A stretch of 64,000 bases of DNA from Pseudonocardia halophobica (GTDB lineage: Bacteria; Actinomycetota; Actinomycetes; Mycobacteriales; Pseudonocardiaceae). The notes beneath the pieces are model-generated. The model was not told where the DNA came from and made no database searches. It saw only the letters and a list, made by a program, of their open reading frames with translations. Position numbers and translations under genes: made by a program. The stretch is from NCBI RefSeq assembly GCF_027922425.1, contig NZ_BSFQ01000009.1, positions 124,001 through 188,000 of the forward strand, in the 5' to 3' direction. Below, piece by piece: positions 43,917-53,302 of the stretch. Positions within the stretch are counted from its first letter, which is position 1. Each line of letters begins with the position of its first letter.

Positions 43917-44513
43917 TCAGTTGCGGGGGCGCAGCCCGTCCATGACCAGGTCGAGCAGCCGGCCGGCCTGCTCGCGCTGCTCGGGCGCACCGGCGGACAG
44001 CGTGATCCCGGACAGCGCGGCGATCACGTCCCCGGGGTCGACGTCCGAGCGCAGGGTGCCCTCCTTCGCGCCGGCCTCGAGGAAGGAGCCGACGGCCTCG
44101 CGCATCCGCGCCTTGGTCTCGGCGTACGGGTTGCCTCCGGTCGCGACGATCGCCCGCAGGGTGTCCGCCATGCCGCGCTTGGCCGTCATGTAGTCGACGA
44201 AGCGGTCCATCCAGGTCCGCATCGCGCGGTCCGGCGGCTCGGCTTCGAGCAGGCCCGGGACCGCGTCGCACAGCCGGGCCACCTCACTGCGGTAGGCCGC
44301 CTCGACCAGGGCCTCCCGCGTGGGGAAGTGCCGGTAGAGCGTGCCGATCCCGACGCCCGCCGCCTTCGCGATGCCCTCCAGCGACACGTCCCGGCCGGGC
44401 TGGGAGAAGGCCTCGACGGCCACCTGGAGCAGCCGTTCGCGGTTGCGCCGCGCGTCCGCGCGCAGCGGCCGTCCCGACTCCGCCGGCGCGTCGCCGCCAG
44501 TTGTGACCTGCAT
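43917..44513 (-). CDS. TetR-family repressor
   Basis: A 198-residue regulator. The HTH covers about residues 18-64 ('RNRERLLQVAVEAFSQPGRDVSLEGIAKAAGVGIGTLYRHFPTREALVEAAY'); the rest is a ligand-binding helical domain. ATG 44511-44513 is preferred over the adjacent GTG since AGGAG is then six bases away. Two matched operators (ACCGGA-N6-TCCGGT) lie just upstream, between it and the divergent SDR, so it probably represses both. Confidence 0.9.
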   Translation of the reverse strand: MQVTTGGDAPAESGRPLRADARRNRERLLQVAVEAFSQPGRDVSLEGIAKAAGVGIGTLYRHFPTREALVEAAYRSEVARLCDAVPGLLEAEPPDRAMRTWMDRFVDYMTAKRGMADTLRAIVATGGNPYAETKARMREAVGSFLEAGAKEGTLRSDVDPGDVIAALSGITLSAGAPEQREQAGRLLDLVMDGLRPRN

Positions 44514-44528
44514 CACTGTCTCCTGTCA

Positions 44529-44546
44529 ACCGGAACAGCCTCCGGT
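44529..44546. promoter_or_regulatory. TetR operator 1
   Basis: ACCGGA (44529-44534), six-base spacer, TCCGGT (44541-44546); flanking A and T extend the arms to seven. It lies 16 bases from the TetR start. Confidence 0.6.
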
Positions 44547-44560
44547 TCACCCGGGTTCGG

Positions 44561-44578
44561 ACCGGAGGCAGCTCCGGT
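44561..44578. promoter_or_regulatory. TetR operator 2
   Basis: ACCGGA (44561-44566), six-base spacer, TCCGGT (44573-44578). The centre is 32 bp from that of operator 1, three helical turns, placing both repressors on one face. A weak -10, CACTGT (44581-44586), follows for the SDR gene. Confidence 0.6.
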
Positions 44579-44640
44579 TGCACTGTACGCGCCCGGGCGC
44601 ACTCGCCGGGCGTGCCACGATTCTCGCGGAAGGGGTTCCC

Positions 44641-45597
44641 ATGACCGTCACGTTCACCCCCTCGATCTCCCGCCCCTTCACCGGCCCGTTCGGGGCCGAC
44701 ACCACCGCCGCCGAGGTCGTCGCCGGCCTCGACCTGGGCGGCCGCCGCGCCGTCGTCACCGGCGCGGCCTCCGGCATCGGCCTCGAGACCGCCCGCGCGC
44801 TCGCCTCCGCCGGCGCCTGCGTGACGCTCGCCGTGCGCGACCTCGACGCGGGGGCCGCCACCGCCGCCGAGATCACCCGGGTCACCGACAACGAGCTCGT
44901 CTCGGTCGCCCGGCTCGACCTCACCGACCGCACGTCCATCCGGGCCTTCGTGGCCAACTGGGACGGCCCGCTCCACATGCTGGTCCTCAACGCCGGGGTC
45001 ATGGCCGCACCGCTGACCCGCACCGCGGAGCACTGGGAGCTGCAGTTCGCGACCAACCACCTCGGGCACTTCGCCCTGGCCACCGGCCTGTTCCCGGCGC
45101 TCGTCGCCGCGGACGGGGCGCGGGTGGTGTCGGTGTCGTCGGCGGCGCACCTGCGCTCGCCGATCGTGTTCGACGACGTCCACTACCACGGCCGGGACTA
45201 CGACCCGTGGACCGCGTACGGGCAGTCCAAGACCGCGAACGTGCTGTTCGCGGTGCAGGCCAACCGGCAGTGGGGCGGCGACGGGATCCACGTCAACGCC
45301 CTCAGCCCGGGCGGGATCCGTACGAACCTGCAGCGCCACCTCCGCCCGGCCGAGCTCACGTCGCTGGAGCAGCGGGGCGCCGCGACGGGCTGGAAGACGC
45401 CGGAGCAGGGGGCCGCGACCTCGGTGCTGCTCGCCGCGTCGCCGCTGGTGGAGGGCATCGGCGGGCGGTACTTCGAGGACTGCGCCGAGGCCGGCCCGCA
45501 CGTGCCGGGTACCTACCGGGGTGTCGCGGACTACGCCGTGGACCCCGAGTCCGCCGAGCGGCTGTGGGACGTCTCCATGGCGACCATCAGGGTGTGA
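44641..45597 (+). CDS. short-chain dehydrogenase/reductase
   Basis: A 318-residue SDR of the retinol-dehydrogenase/oxidoreductase type. Cofactor motif 'TGAASGIGLE', 'NAGVMAAP', Ser in 'SVSSAAHL' and the catalytic 'YGQSK' are intact. The 'AVRDLDAG' Arg after strand 2 favours NADP. Substrate unknown. ATG 44641 follows GGAAGGGG. It is divergent from TetR across the two operators, the usual set-up in which the SDR acts on the TetR ligand. Confidence 0.9.
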   Translation: MTVTFTPSISRPFTGPFGADTTAAEVVAGLDLGGRRAVVTGAASGIGLETARALASAGACVTLAVRDLDAGAATAAEITRVTDNELVSVARLDLTDRTSIRAFVANWDGPLHMLVLNAGVMAAPLTRTAEHWELQFATNHLGHFALATGLFPALVAADGARVVSVSSAAHLRSPIVFDDVHYHGRDYDPWTAYGQSKTANVLFAVQANRQWGGDGIHVNALSPGGIRTNLQRHLRPAELTSLEQRGAATGWKTPEQGAATSVLLAASPLVEGIGGRYFEDCAEAGPHVPGTYRGVADYAVDPESAERLWDVSMATIRV

Positions 45598-45610
45598 GGG
45601 GCGCTCCGCC

Positions 45611-46282
45611 TCAGGGTGTGAACACTCCCGCCCGTTCGAGGTGGACCCGCAGCAGCTCGCCGATGTGCAGCATGTGGTCGCGCATGGCCGCCCGCGCCGC
45701 CCCCGCGTCGCGGGCGGCCAGCGCCGCGAGCACCGGGCCGTGGTCGCGGACCGAAGCCTTCACCCACCCGTCGACCCGGCCGTAGTGGCTGCGCGGCAGG
45801 TACTTGAGCGACATCGTCAGCTGGGTCTGCAGCCGCGCCGAGAGGCCCGGCCGGTTGATCGCCGAGTGGATCTCGTGATTGACCCGGAAGACCTCGTCGG
45901 GATCGCCGGCGCGGGCGGCGTCGACCAGCCCGGCCTGCAGCTCGTGCAGCCGGCGGACGTCGGCGTCGGTCAGCAGGTCCACGGCCCGCGCCGCCAGCTC
46001 GCCCTCGATGAACGCGGCCACTGCGAACATGTCCACGACGTCCCGCTCGGTCAGCGGCACCACCCGGAACCCGCGCCGGGGCTCCCAGCGCACCGCGCCC
46101 TCGCTGTGCAGCACCATCAGCGCCTCGCGCACCGGCGTGGCGCTCACCCCGAGCCGCTCGGCGAGCTGCTCGGTGCGCAGGTAGTCCGCCCCGCGGAGCT
46201 CCCCGGACATGATCGCCTCGCGAACGACCATCGCGACGTGCTCGGACAGCTGGCGCCGCTCCGTCCCCACCGGGATCGCCAT
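45611..46282 (-). CDS. GntR-family regulator (FadR/FCD subgroup)
   Basis: A 223-residue regulator: winged HTH at about residues 10-75 ('LSEHVAMVVREAIMSGELRGADYLRTEQLAERLGVSATPVREALMVLHSEGAV') and a helical FCD domain whose metal/ligand His are in 'NHEIHSAINR', 'DHGPVLAAL' and 'DHMLHIGELL'. ATG 46280-46282 is six bases after TAGGCT (leaderless). The target is unknown; the next gene on the same strand is a hydrolase. Confidence 0.92.
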   Translation of the reverse strand: MAIPVGTERRQLSEHVAMVVREAIMSGELRGADYLRTEQLAERLGVSATPVREALMVLHSEGAVRWEPRRGFRVVPLTERDVVDMFAVAAFIEGELAARAVDLLTDADVRRLHELQAGLVDAARAGDPDEVFRVNHEIHSAINRPGLSARLQTQLTMSLKYLPRSHYGRVDGWVKASVRDHGPVLAALAARDAGAARAAMRDHMLHIGELLRVHLERAGVFTP

Positions 46283-46288
46283 CCCGGC

Positions 46289-46294
46289 AGCCTA
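46289..46294 (-). promoter_or_regulatory. -10 hexamer, leaderless GntR gene
   Basis: TAGGCT on the minus strand, six bases before ATG 46282; it lies in the gap to the upstream hydrolase stop (46303). Confidence 0.5.
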
Positions 46295-46302
46295 GCCAGC
46301 GA

Positions 46303-47160
46303 TCAGGCCGGGGCCGGGTCCGCGGGCGCGGCGGCACCGGCGGGGCTGGTCGACCCCATCCCGTGCCGGGCGAGGAACTCCAGGGCCAGGTCCGCGGCGT
46401 CCCGCCAGGTCGAGTCGACGGCGTACGAGTGGCCGGCATCCGGGAACGCGGCCCACTCCGTGACCCCGGGGCTGCGGGAGAGGATGCGGTAGGCGGCGCG
46501 GCTGGTCGCCTCCGGCACCGTCCGGTCCTTCCCGGCCCCGACGACGAGCACGGGCCCGCGGTCGCGGTGCACGTCGACCGACGCCTCGCTGTGCAGCGCG
46601 AAGTTGGCGGTCGCGGCCTGGAACAGCGGCTTCATCGGCGAGGGGACGGCGTAGGCGTCGTAGAGCGCGTCGGACTCCTCGCGGCTGATCGCGTTGGCGA
46701 AGCCCGCGTGCCAGGAGTCCTTCGAGTGGATCCAGCTCCTGGTGCGCAGCTTCGGCTTGCTCAGCACCGGGAACGCCGTCCTGAGCTGGGCGGGCGGCAG
46801 CGCCAGGTTGCCCTTGAACTGGGCGGGCGAGAACGCGATGCAGGCCCGCGCGCACCCCTGGCCCAGGAGCTTCTCGGCGATCAGCCCGCCGAAGGAGTGG
46901 CCGATCACGATCGGCTGGGTGGGCAGGTCGGAGATCAGCGAGGCGAAGTGGTCCGTGACCACCGCGATGCCGCGGTTCGCCACGGCATCGGGGTCGGCGC
47001 GGCACTCCTCGGCCGTCGGCGCCTCGCCGGGCCAGCCGGGGGCGACGGGCGCGTACCCGCGCTCCGTGAACAGCTCCACCCACGGCGTCCAGCTCGACGC
47101 GTGCAGCCAGAGGCCGTGGACGAAGACGACGGGGATCGGGTCGGGCGCGGGGATCGACAC
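46303..47160 (-). CDS. alpha/beta hydrolase
   Basis: A 285-residue hydrolase. Oxyanion motif 'VFVHGLWLHASSW', nucleophile Ser in 'VIGHSFGGLIAEKLLG', Asp probably in 'VVGAGKDRTVP' and His in 'FPDAGHSYAVD'. 'GWPGEAPTAEECRADP' and the tail are as in a widespread actinobacterial group of unknown substrate. GTG 47158-47160 has GGAGGACA upstream. A Pro/Ala-rich tail of 20 residues ends the protein. Confidence 0.88.
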   Translation of the reverse strand: MSIPAPDPIPVVFVHGLWLHASSWTPWVELFTERGYAPVAPGWPGEAPTAEECRADPDAVANRGIAVVTDHFASLISDLPTQPIVIGHSFGGLIAEKLLGQGCARACIAFSPAQFKGNLALPPAQLRTAFPVLSKPKLRTRSWIHSKDSWHAGFANAISREESDALYDAYAVPSPMKPLFQAATANFALHSEASVDVHRDRGPVLVVGAGKDRTVPEATSRAAYRILSRSPGVTEWAAFPDAGHSYAVDSTWRDAADLALEFLARHGMGSTSPAGAAAPADPAPA

Positions 47161-47348
47161 GTGTGTCCTCCGTGGATGGCCGGAAAGCGCAGCGTAAGGC
47201 CGTTCCGCGGGCCGGTCGATCGCCCGGATGCCGGAGCCGGGATCTTCCCCGCCGACGGTCCGGCTCCGCCGCCGGACGACCACCGGCGGGGACGAACCGG
47301 CACCGACCGGCGGGATTACGTGCGGATCAGCTGGGGCAGACTGCCGGT

Positions 47349-49394
47349 GTGGAGGACTTCTTCTCGGCCTACCGGCACGGCTTCCTGCGCACGGCCGCCT
47401 GCACGATCCACACGACGATCGCCGACCCGTCGGCGAACGCCGCCGCGGTGCTGGAGACGGCGCGCGCGCTCGACGAGGACGGGGTCGGGCTCGCGGTCTT
47501 CCCCGAGCTGACGCTGACCGGCTACTCGATCGAGGACATCCTCCTGCAGGACACGCTCCTCGACGCGGTGGCCGCGGCGCTCGACGAGATCGTGGCCGGC
47601 TCGGCCGGGCTGCTGCCGGTGCTCGTGGTGGGCGCGCCCCTGCGCCACCGGCAGCGCGTGCGCAACTGCGCGGTCGTGATCCACCGGGGGCGCGTCCTCG
47701 GTGTCGCGCCGAAGTCCTACCTGCCGACCTACCGGGAGTTCTACGAGCGCCGGCAGATCGGCGCGGGCGACGACGTCACCGGCACGATCCGGATCGGCGG
47801 CGAGGACGTGCCGATCGGGCCCGACCTGCTGTTCGCCGCCTCCGACGTGCCCGGCTTCGTGCTGCACGTGGAGATCTGCGAGGACATGTGGGTGCCGGTC
47901 CCGCCCTCGGCCGAGGCCGCGCTGGCCGGCGCGACGGTGCTGGCCAACCTGTCCGGCAGCCCGATCACCGTGGGCCGGGCGGAGGACCGGAAGCTCATGG
48001 CCCGCAGCGCCTCCTCGCGCTGCCTGGCCGCCTACGTCTACGCCGCCGCCGGCGAGGGCGAGTCGTCGACCGACCTCGCGTGGGACGGCCAGACGATGAT
48101 CTACGAGAACGGCCTGCTGCTCGCCGAGACCGAGCGCTTCCCCCAGGGGGCGCGCCAGTCCGTGGCCGACGTCGACATCGCGACCCTCTCCGCCGAGCGG
48201 GTGCGGATGGGGACGTTCGACGACAACCGCCGCCACCACGCCGACCGCACGGACGCCTTCCGCCGCGTCGAGTTCCGGCTCGACCCGCCGCGCGGCGACC
48301 TCGGCCTGCGCCGCGAGATCGAGCGCTTCCCGTTCGTGCCCGCGGACGAGTCGCGCCTCGAGCAGGACTGCTACGAGGCCTACAACATCCAGGTCTCCGG
48401 CCTGGAGCAGCGGATGCGGGCGATCGGGAACCCGAAGGTCGTCATCGGGGTGTCCGGGGGCCTGGACTCCACGCACGCGCTGATCGTTGCGGCGCGGGCG
48501 ATGGACCGGGCCGGGCGGCCGCGCAGCGACATCCTCGGGTTCACCCTGCCCGGCTTCGCCACCGGCGACCGGACGAAGGGCAACGCCTACCGCCTGGCCG
48601 AGGCCCTCGGCGTCACCTTCGAGGAGATCGACATCACCGAGACCGCGCGGCTGATGCTGCGCAACCTCGGCCACCCGTTCTCCGCCGGCGAACCCGTCTA
48701 CGACGTGACGTTCGAGAACGTCCAGGCCGGGCTGCGCACCGACTACCTGTTCCGCGCGGCCAACCAGCGGGGCGGGATCGTGCTCGGCACCGGCGACCTC
48801 TCCGAGCTGGCGCTGGGGTGGTCCACCTACGGCGTCGGCGACCAGATGTCGCACTACAACGTCAACGGCGGGGTGCCGAAGACCCTCATCCAGCACCTGA
48901 TCCGGTGGGTCGTCTCGTCAAAGCAGTTCGACGACGAGGTGGGCGAGGTCCTCACGGACGTCCTCGACACCGAGATCACCCCGGAGCTGGTGCCGACCGG
49001 TGAGGACGAGGAGGTCCAGAGCAGCGAGGCCAAGGTGGGCCCCTACTCGCTGCAGGACTTCACGCTCTTCTACACCCTCCGCTACGGGCTGCGGCCGTCG
49101 AAGATCGCCTTCCTGCAGTGGCACGCCTGGCACGACCCGGCGCAGGGCCCGTGGCCGCCCGGCTTTCCCGAGGACGAGCGGCCGAGCTACTCGATGGCGG
49201 ACATCCGGCGCTGGAGCGAGGTGTTCGCGCAGCGGTTCTTCTCGTTCAGCCAGTTCAAGCGCAGTGCGCTGCCGAACGGCCCGAAGGTCTCCGCCGGCGG
49301 GTCGCTCTCCCCGCGCGGGGATTGGCGGGCGCCGTCGGACATGTCGGCGCGGATCTGGCTCGACGAGATCCGCCGCGAGGTGCCCGAAAGCTAG
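47349..49394 (+). CDS. nadE: glutamine-dependent NAD+ synthetase
   Basis: A 681-residue two-domain enzyme for the last step of NAD+ synthesis. The nitrilase-type glutaminase domain has the triad Glu 53 ('FPELTLTG'), Lys 122 ('PKSYLPTY') and Cys 177 ('EICEDMW'), within one residue of M. tuberculosis NadE. The synthetase domain begins near residue 350 with the pyrophosphate loop '[12 protein letters not shown]' and has '[16 protein letters not shown]'. GTG 47349 lies six bases after CAGACT, a weak leaderless -10. Housekeeping gene, stands alone. Confidence 0.97.
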   Translation: MEDFFSAYRHGFLRTAACTIHTTIADPSANAAAVLETARALDEDGVGLAVFPELTLTGYSIEDILLQDTLLDAVAAALDEIVAGSAGLLPVLVVGAPLRHRQRVRNCAVVIHRGRVLGVAPKSYLPTYREFYERRQIGAGDDVTGTIRIGGEDVPIGPDLLFAASDVPGFVLHVEICEDMWVPVPPSAEAALAGATVLANLSGSPITVGRAEDRKLMARSASSRCLAAYVYAAAGEGESSTDLAWDGQTMIYENGLLLAETERFPQGARQSVADVDIATLSAERVRMGTFDDNRRHHADRTDAFRRVEFRLDPPRGDLGLRREIERFPFVPADESRLEQDCYEAYNIQVSGLEQRMRAIGNPKVVIGVSGGLDSTHALIVAARAMDRAGRPRSDILGFTLPGFATGDRTKGNAYRLAEALGVTFEEIDITETARLMLRNLGHPFSAGEPVYDVTFENVQAGLRTDYLFRAANQRGGIVLGTGDLSELALGWSTYGVGDQMSHYNVNGGVPKTLIQHLIRWVVSSKQFDDEVGEVLTDVLDTEITPELVPTGEDEEVQSSEAKVGPYSLQDFTLFYTLRYGLRPSKIAFLQWHAWHDPAQGPWPPGFPEDERPSYSMADIRRWSEVFAQRFFSFSQFKRSALPNGPKVSAGGSLSPRGDWRAPSDMSARIWLDEIRREVPES

Positions 49395-49486
49395 CCGGGT
49401 GTGGCGCCTGCTGCGCCGGACGGCGTAACGCCGAGCGGGCGGTGACGACTACAAGGACGGGAGCCATCCGTTCGAGGGAGTTCGTC

Positions 49487-49687
49487 GTGCCCGACCGTCA
49501 CACAGCGTGGGGAGCCTCCGGCTGGGGCTGCAACGCCCGCGAGCCCTGGGCACCGCCGCTGTTCACCGCCGCGCCGGCCGCCGACGAGCGCGGGCCCGCG
49601 GGCCGGGCCTCGCTGGTCGTCCTCGCCGTGCTGAGCCTGCTGCTGGCGGGCACCGCCTACGCCTACGGCGTCCTCCACCTGTTCTGA
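49487..49687 (+). CDS. small single-helix membrane protein
   Basis: A 66-residue product from GTG 49487, with GAGGGAG upstream. A hydrophilic N-terminal part ('HTAWGASGWGCNAREPWAPPL') is followed by one C-terminal helix ('ASLVVLAVLSLLLAGTAYAYGVLHLF'), so it may be tail-anchored. No known family. It lies between nadE and the efflux pump. Confidence 0.6.
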   Translation: MPDRHTAWGASGWGCNAREPWAPPLFTAAPAADERGPAGRASLVVLAVLSLLLAGTAYAYGVLHLF

Positions 49688-49772
49688 CCCTCGCCGGCCG
49701 GCGGGCCCGGGCGCGATGAGTTCCGCGCCCCGCCGCGGTCCCCCTTCCGTACACCCGCGGAAGGAGAGCCCG

Positions 49773-51347
49773 ATGAGCACGCCGACCACCTCGCCCGCGA
49801 GGGCGGGCCGCCGGGAGTGGACCGGCCTGGCCGTGCTCGCGCTGGCGTGCCTGCTCTACGTCATGGACCTGACGGTGCTGCAGCTCGCGCTCCCCCAGGT
49901 CAGCGCGGACCTCCAGCCGTCGAGCAGCCAGCTCCTGTGGATCGTCGACGTGTACGGCTTCATGGTCGCCGGCGCGCTGGTCACGATGGGCACGCTCGGC
50001 GACCGCATCGGCCGACGCCGGCTGCTCCTCGTCGGCGCCGCCGCCTTCGGTCTGACGTCGGTCCTCGCGGCCTTCTCCACCACGCCGGAGATGCTGATCG
50101 CGAGCCGGGCGCTGCTGGGCCTGTCCGGCGCGACGATCGCGCCCTCCACCCTGTCGCTGATCTTCCACATGTTCCGGGACCCGCGGGAGCGCTCGCTGGC
50201 CGTCGCGATCTGGATCGGCGCCTTCTCCGCAGGCAGCGGGATCGGGCCCGTGCTCGGCGGCGTGCTGCTCGGCTTCTTCTGGTGGGGCTCGGTGTTCCTG
50301 CTGGCCCTGCCCGTGATGGGCGCGCTGCTGATCATCGGTCCCCGCGTGCTGCCCGAGTTCCGCGACCCCGACGCCGGCCGGCTCGACGTGCTCAGCGCCG
50401 CCATGTCCGTCGTCGCGCTGCTGGCCGTGGTGTTCGGCGTGAAGCGGATCGCCGAGCACGGGCCGGGCACGGGCGCGTTCGTGGCGATCACCGCCGGCCT
50501 GGTCGTGGGCGTGCTGTGGGTGCGGCGGCAGCGCCGGCTCGCCGAGCCGATGATCGACGTGGCGCTGTTCCGGAACCGCCGGTTCACCGCGGCGCTCGTG
50601 GTCAACTTCCTCGCGATCTTCGTGATGATCGGTTACTTCCTCTTCGTCGCGCAGTACCTGCAGCTCGTGCTGGGCCAGACGGCGCTGGAGGCGGGGCTGT
50701 GGTCGCTGCCGTCGGCGGCGGCGTTCGTGGTCGCCTCCCAGCTGGCGCCGCGGCTCCTGGGCGGGGTCCGGCCGGCGCGCGTCGTCGCGGGCGGACTGGG
50801 CTGCGCGGCCGCCGGGATGTTCCTGCTCACCACGGTCACCACGCAGCAGGGCCTGACCGCGCTGGTCGTGGCCTCGGTCGTGATCTCGCTGGGGATGGGC
50901 CCGGTGTTCGGCCTGACCACGGAGATGGTGGTCGGCTCGGCCCCGGAGGAGAAGGCGGGCGCGGCCTCGGGGATCTCGGAGACCGCCGCCGAGCTGGGTG
51001 GCGCGCTCGGGATCGCGGTGCTGGGCAGCATCGGCGTGGCGCTCTACCGCGGCGGGATCGCCGGTGCGCTGCCGGCCGGCGTCCCGGCCGAGGCGGCGGC
51101 CGCCGCCGAGGACACGTTGGGCGGGGCCGCGCGGGTGGCGGCCGAGCTGCCCGCGCCCGTCGGCGGCGAGCTGCTCGGGCTGGCCCGCGAGGTGTTCGTG
51201 ACGGGCATGCAGGTCACCTCCTTCGCGGCGGGCTGCGTCGCGGTGGTGATCGCCGGCGTCGCCGCCGTGGCCCTCCGGCACGCCCGGCCGGCGGACCACG
51301 CCGAGCCCGTCGGGACCGCGGCGCGGCCCGAGCCCTGCCCGGCCTGA
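49773..51347 (+). CDS. DHA2-family drug/H+ antiporter (EmrB/QacA type)
   Basis: A 524-residue MFS exporter with 14 predicted helices. 'YVMDLTVLQLALPQVSADLQPSSSQLLWIVDVYGFMVAG' (motif D1 and helix 2) and motif A 'LGDRIGRRRLLLVGA' with motif C 'GSGIGPVLGGVLLG' are typical of SmvA/QacA-like efflux proteins. It likely exports cationic or aromatic drugs. GGAAGGAG precedes ATG 49773. The convergent glycosyltransferase and TetR lie next to it, but neither is in its operon. Confidence 0.93.
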   Translation: MSTPTTSPARAGRREWTGLAVLALACLLYVMDLTVLQLALPQVSADLQPSSSQLLWIVDVYGFMVAGALVTMGTLGDRIGRRRLLLVGAAAFGLTSVLAAFSTTPEMLIASRALLGLSGATIAPSTLSLIFHMFRDPRERSLAVAIWIGAFSAGSGIGPVLGGVLLGFFWWGSVFLLALPVMGALLIIGPRVLPEFRDPDAGRLDVLSAAMSVVALLAVVFGVKRIAEHGPGTGAFVAITAGLVVGVLWVRRQRRLAEPMIDVALFRNRRFTAALVVNFLAIFVMIGYFLFVAQYLQLVLGQTALEAGLWSLPSAAAFVVASQLAPRLLGGVRPARVVAGGLGCAAAGMFLLTTVTTQQGLTALVVASVVISLGMGPVFGLTTEMVVGSAPEEKAGAASGISETAAELGGALGIAVLGSIGVALYRGGIAGALPAGVPAEAAAAAEDTLGGAARVAAELPAPVGGELLGLAREVFVTGMQVTSFAAGCVAVVIAGVAAVALRHARPADHAEPVGTAARPEPCPA

Positions 51348-51362
51348 CCAGGCCGGCCACGA

Positions 51363-52529
51363 TCAGACCAGCAGCGCGGCGACGACCTCGGCGGGCGACG
51401 GCATCCCGGCGATCTCCCGGGCCACCACCCCGGCGGCCGCCCGCGGCTCCGGGTCGTTGAGCAGCGACGAGGCGACCTCGGCGACGGCGTCGGGCGTCGC
51501 CTCGCCGGGCAGCAGCCGCCGGCCGGCCCCGACGGCCAGCACCGCCCCGGCGTTGTCGAACTGGTCGGCGCACTGCGGCAGGAGGAGCTGCGGCACCCCG
51601 GAGGCCAGCGCGCCGAGGGTGGTTCCCGAGCCGCCGTGGTGCACCACCAGCGCCGCGTGCGGGAGCACGTCCGCCTGCGGCACCCACTGCTCGACGCGCA
51701 CGGTGTCCGGCAGGTCGTCGACCAGCGCGGCGTCGATCATGGGCCCGGCGGCCACCAGCACCCGGGCGGGCAGCCGGCCGAGGCCGTCGATCGCGGTGCG
51801 CAGGACGCTGCCCTCGGCGAACGCCGTGCCCAGCGTGAGGTAGACCAGCGGCGGTCCGGGCTCCCCCACCCAGGCCGGCAGCGGGGCGGGCTCGGCGAAG
51901 GGCACCGAACGGAGCGGCACGCGGGGCGCGCGGTCCGGGGTGAAGGCGGCCAGGAAGGCCGGGTCCTGCAGCGACCGCGGGCAGACGTCGAGGAACGGGT
52001 CGCCGAGTCCCGGGCCTGCGACGACGGCGGGGTCCAGCCCCAGCTCGGCGGCCAGCCCGCCCACGTGGTCGCCGGCACGGGCGAGCATCTTGCCGCCCGC
52101 CACCCGTCCGAACCCGTGGCACAGGCCCCGGATCCCGGCCACCTTCGCCGCGAGCCCGGCCCCGAGGTCGCCCGCCTCGTGCACCACGACGTCCGGGCGC
52201 AGCTCCGCCAGTACGGGCGCGAGGTCGGCGGCCGTGCGCCGCGGCAGGACCTCGCCGAAGACCCGGCCGGCCATCGCCATCACCTCGTTCGGCGGGGTGG
52301 AGAACCGGTCCCGGGGGTCCTTCCCGGACTGCGCCCACACCTGCCCGAACGCCTCGCGGATCTCGCCGCCGGCCGCGACCGGCCGGAACCCCAACCGCTC
52401 GACGAGCGGGTGGAAGCTGGGTGCGATCGCGTAGGTCACCTCGTGCCCGGCCTCGCGTGCCGCGATCGCGAAGGGCAGCAGCGGGTAGGTGTGGCCGTGG
52501 GCGGCGATGCTCGAGATCAGGACGCGCAC
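51363..52529 (-). CDS. family 1 glycosyltransferase (macrolide/UGT-like)
   Basis: A 388-residue GT-B enzyme. N-terminal 'ISSIAAHGHTYPLLPFAIAAREAGHEVTYAIAP' and the C-terminal donor site 'QWVPQADVLPHAALVVHHGGSGTTLGALASGVPQLLLPQCADQFDNA' (His-His-Gly-Gly and Asp-Gln) are classic. It should move a sugar from an NDP-sugar to a small acceptor; no acceptor pathway is nearby. GTG 52527-52529 follows TAGGTT by six bases (leaderless). Confidence 0.92.
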   Translation of the reverse strand: MRVLISSIAAHGHTYPLLPFAIAAREAGHEVTYAIAPSFHPLVERLGFRPVAAGGEIREAFGQVWAQSGKDPRDRFSTPPNEVMAMAGRVFGEVLPRRTAADLAPVLAELRPDVVVHEAGDLGAGLAAKVAGIRGLCHGFGRVAGGKMLARAGDHVGGLAAELGLDPAVVAGPGLGDPFLDVCPRSLQDPAFLAAFTPDRAPRVPLRSVPFAEPAPLPAWVGEPGPPLVYLTLGTAFAEGSVLRTAIDGLGRLPARVLVAAGPMIDAALVDDLPDTVRVEQWVPQADVLPHAALVVHHGGSGTTLGALASGVPQLLLPQCADQFDNAGAVLAVGAGRRLLPGEATPDAVAEVASSLLNDPEPRAAAGVVAREIAGMPSPAEVVAALLV

Positions 52530-52535
52530 CCGTCC

Positions 52536-52541
52536 AACCTA
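52536..52541 (-). promoter_or_regulatory. -10 hexamer, leaderless glycosyltransferase gene
   Basis: TAGGTT on the minus strand, six bases before GTG 52529; it lies 22 bases past the TetR stop upstream. Confidence 0.5.
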
Positions 52542-52563
52542 GGACCGTTGCGCGGCGTACCGG

Positions 52564-53232
52564 TCAGCCGGCGCGCGCGGCCAGACCGGCCAGCAGCACG
52601 GCGAGGAGCTCGCGGAGGGTGCCGGTGAAGTCCAGGCGCAACGTAGCCAGCTCCGGATCGGAGTCGTAGGCCGCGAGCATCGCGGCCGAGGGCTGGGAGT
52701 GCGCCCACAGCGCCCCGGTGGTGAGGGCCAGTGCCCCGGCGAAAGCGAAGGCCGACTCCGCCGTCAGCTCGGGCAGCCGGGCGCGGACCAGGTCGGCGAG
52801 CTCCTCGGTGGCGGCGATCGCGGCGCGCTTGAACCGGGCCACGACTCCGGGCGAGACGTTGCGCTCCAGCACGGCGGCCTGCGCCGCGGCGAGGTCGCAC
52901 AACACCGGCCGGGCGGCCAGCGCCTCGGCCAGCGCCCCGGCGAGCTCCTCCCGGCGGGCGCCCGGGTCGTCGGCGGTCACCGCGGCCGGGAGGCGCTCGG
53001 CGAGCTCGGTGAGCAGGGCCTGCCACTCGGCCACGAGCAGCTCCAGGAGCACGGCCTCGCGGGAGTCGAAGTAGCGCAGCACCGCGGACTTGGCCAGGCA
53101 GGACCCCCGGGCGAGGGCGGTGAGGGTCAGGTCGGCGACCGGCGCCTCGCGCAGCATCGCCTCGGCCGTGCCGAGGATCGCGCGCCGCCGCTCCTCGCGC
53201 TGCTCCGCGCTGCGTGCCCGCTGGAAACCCAC
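52564..53232 (-). CDS. TetR-family repressor
   Basis: A 222-residue regulator. HTH at about residues 15-60 ('RRAILGTAEAMLREAPVADLTLTALARGSCLAKSAVLRYFDSREAVLLELL'), with a ligand domain ending 'GALWAHSQPSAAMLAAYDSDPELATLRLDF', as in TetR_C_17-like proteins. GTG 53230-53232 is seven bases after TAAACT. Three GACC-N3-GGTC operators fill the region shared with the divergent SDR, one of them touching its own -10, so autoregulation is likely. Confidence 0.9.
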   Translation of the reverse strand: MGFQRARSAEQREERRRAILGTAEAMLREAPVADLTLTALARGSCLAKSAVLRYFDSREAVLLELLVAEWQALLTELAERLPAAVTADDPGARREELAGALAEALAARPVLCDLAAAQAAVLERNVSPGVVARFKRAAIAATEELADLVRARLPELTAESAFAFAGALALTTGALWAHSQPSAAMLAAYDSDPELATLRLDFTGTLRELLAVLLAGLAARAG

Positions 53233-53239
53233 GGTGCCG

Positions 53240-53245
53240 AGTTTA
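53240..53245 (-). promoter_or_regulatory. -10 hexamer, leaderless TetR gene
   Basis: TAAACT on the minus strand, seven bases before GTG 53232. The operator at 53248-53258 begins three bases upstream of it. Confidence 0.55.
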
Positions 53246-53247
53246 CA

Positions 53248-53258
53248 GACCGCTGGTC
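53248..53258. promoter_or_regulatory. TetR operator, weaker copy
   Basis: GACC-GCT-GGTC: the same GACC-N3-GGTC half-sites as the two better copies. It abuts the TetR -10. Confidence 0.5.
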
Positions 53259-53260
53259 AC

Positions 53261-53289
53261 TTGTTATCGGACCGACGGTCCGTTACTGT
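53261..53289 (+). promoter_or_regulatory. SDR promoter with an operator filling the -35/-10 spacer
   Basis: TTGTTA (53261-53266) and TACTGT (53284-53289) are separated by 17 bases. The perfect 15-bp palindrome CGGACCG-A-CGGTCCG (53268-53282) fills that spacer, so a bound repressor would exclude polymerase. Confidence 0.6.
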
Positions 53290-53302
53290 CGAGGTCGTGA
53301 AA

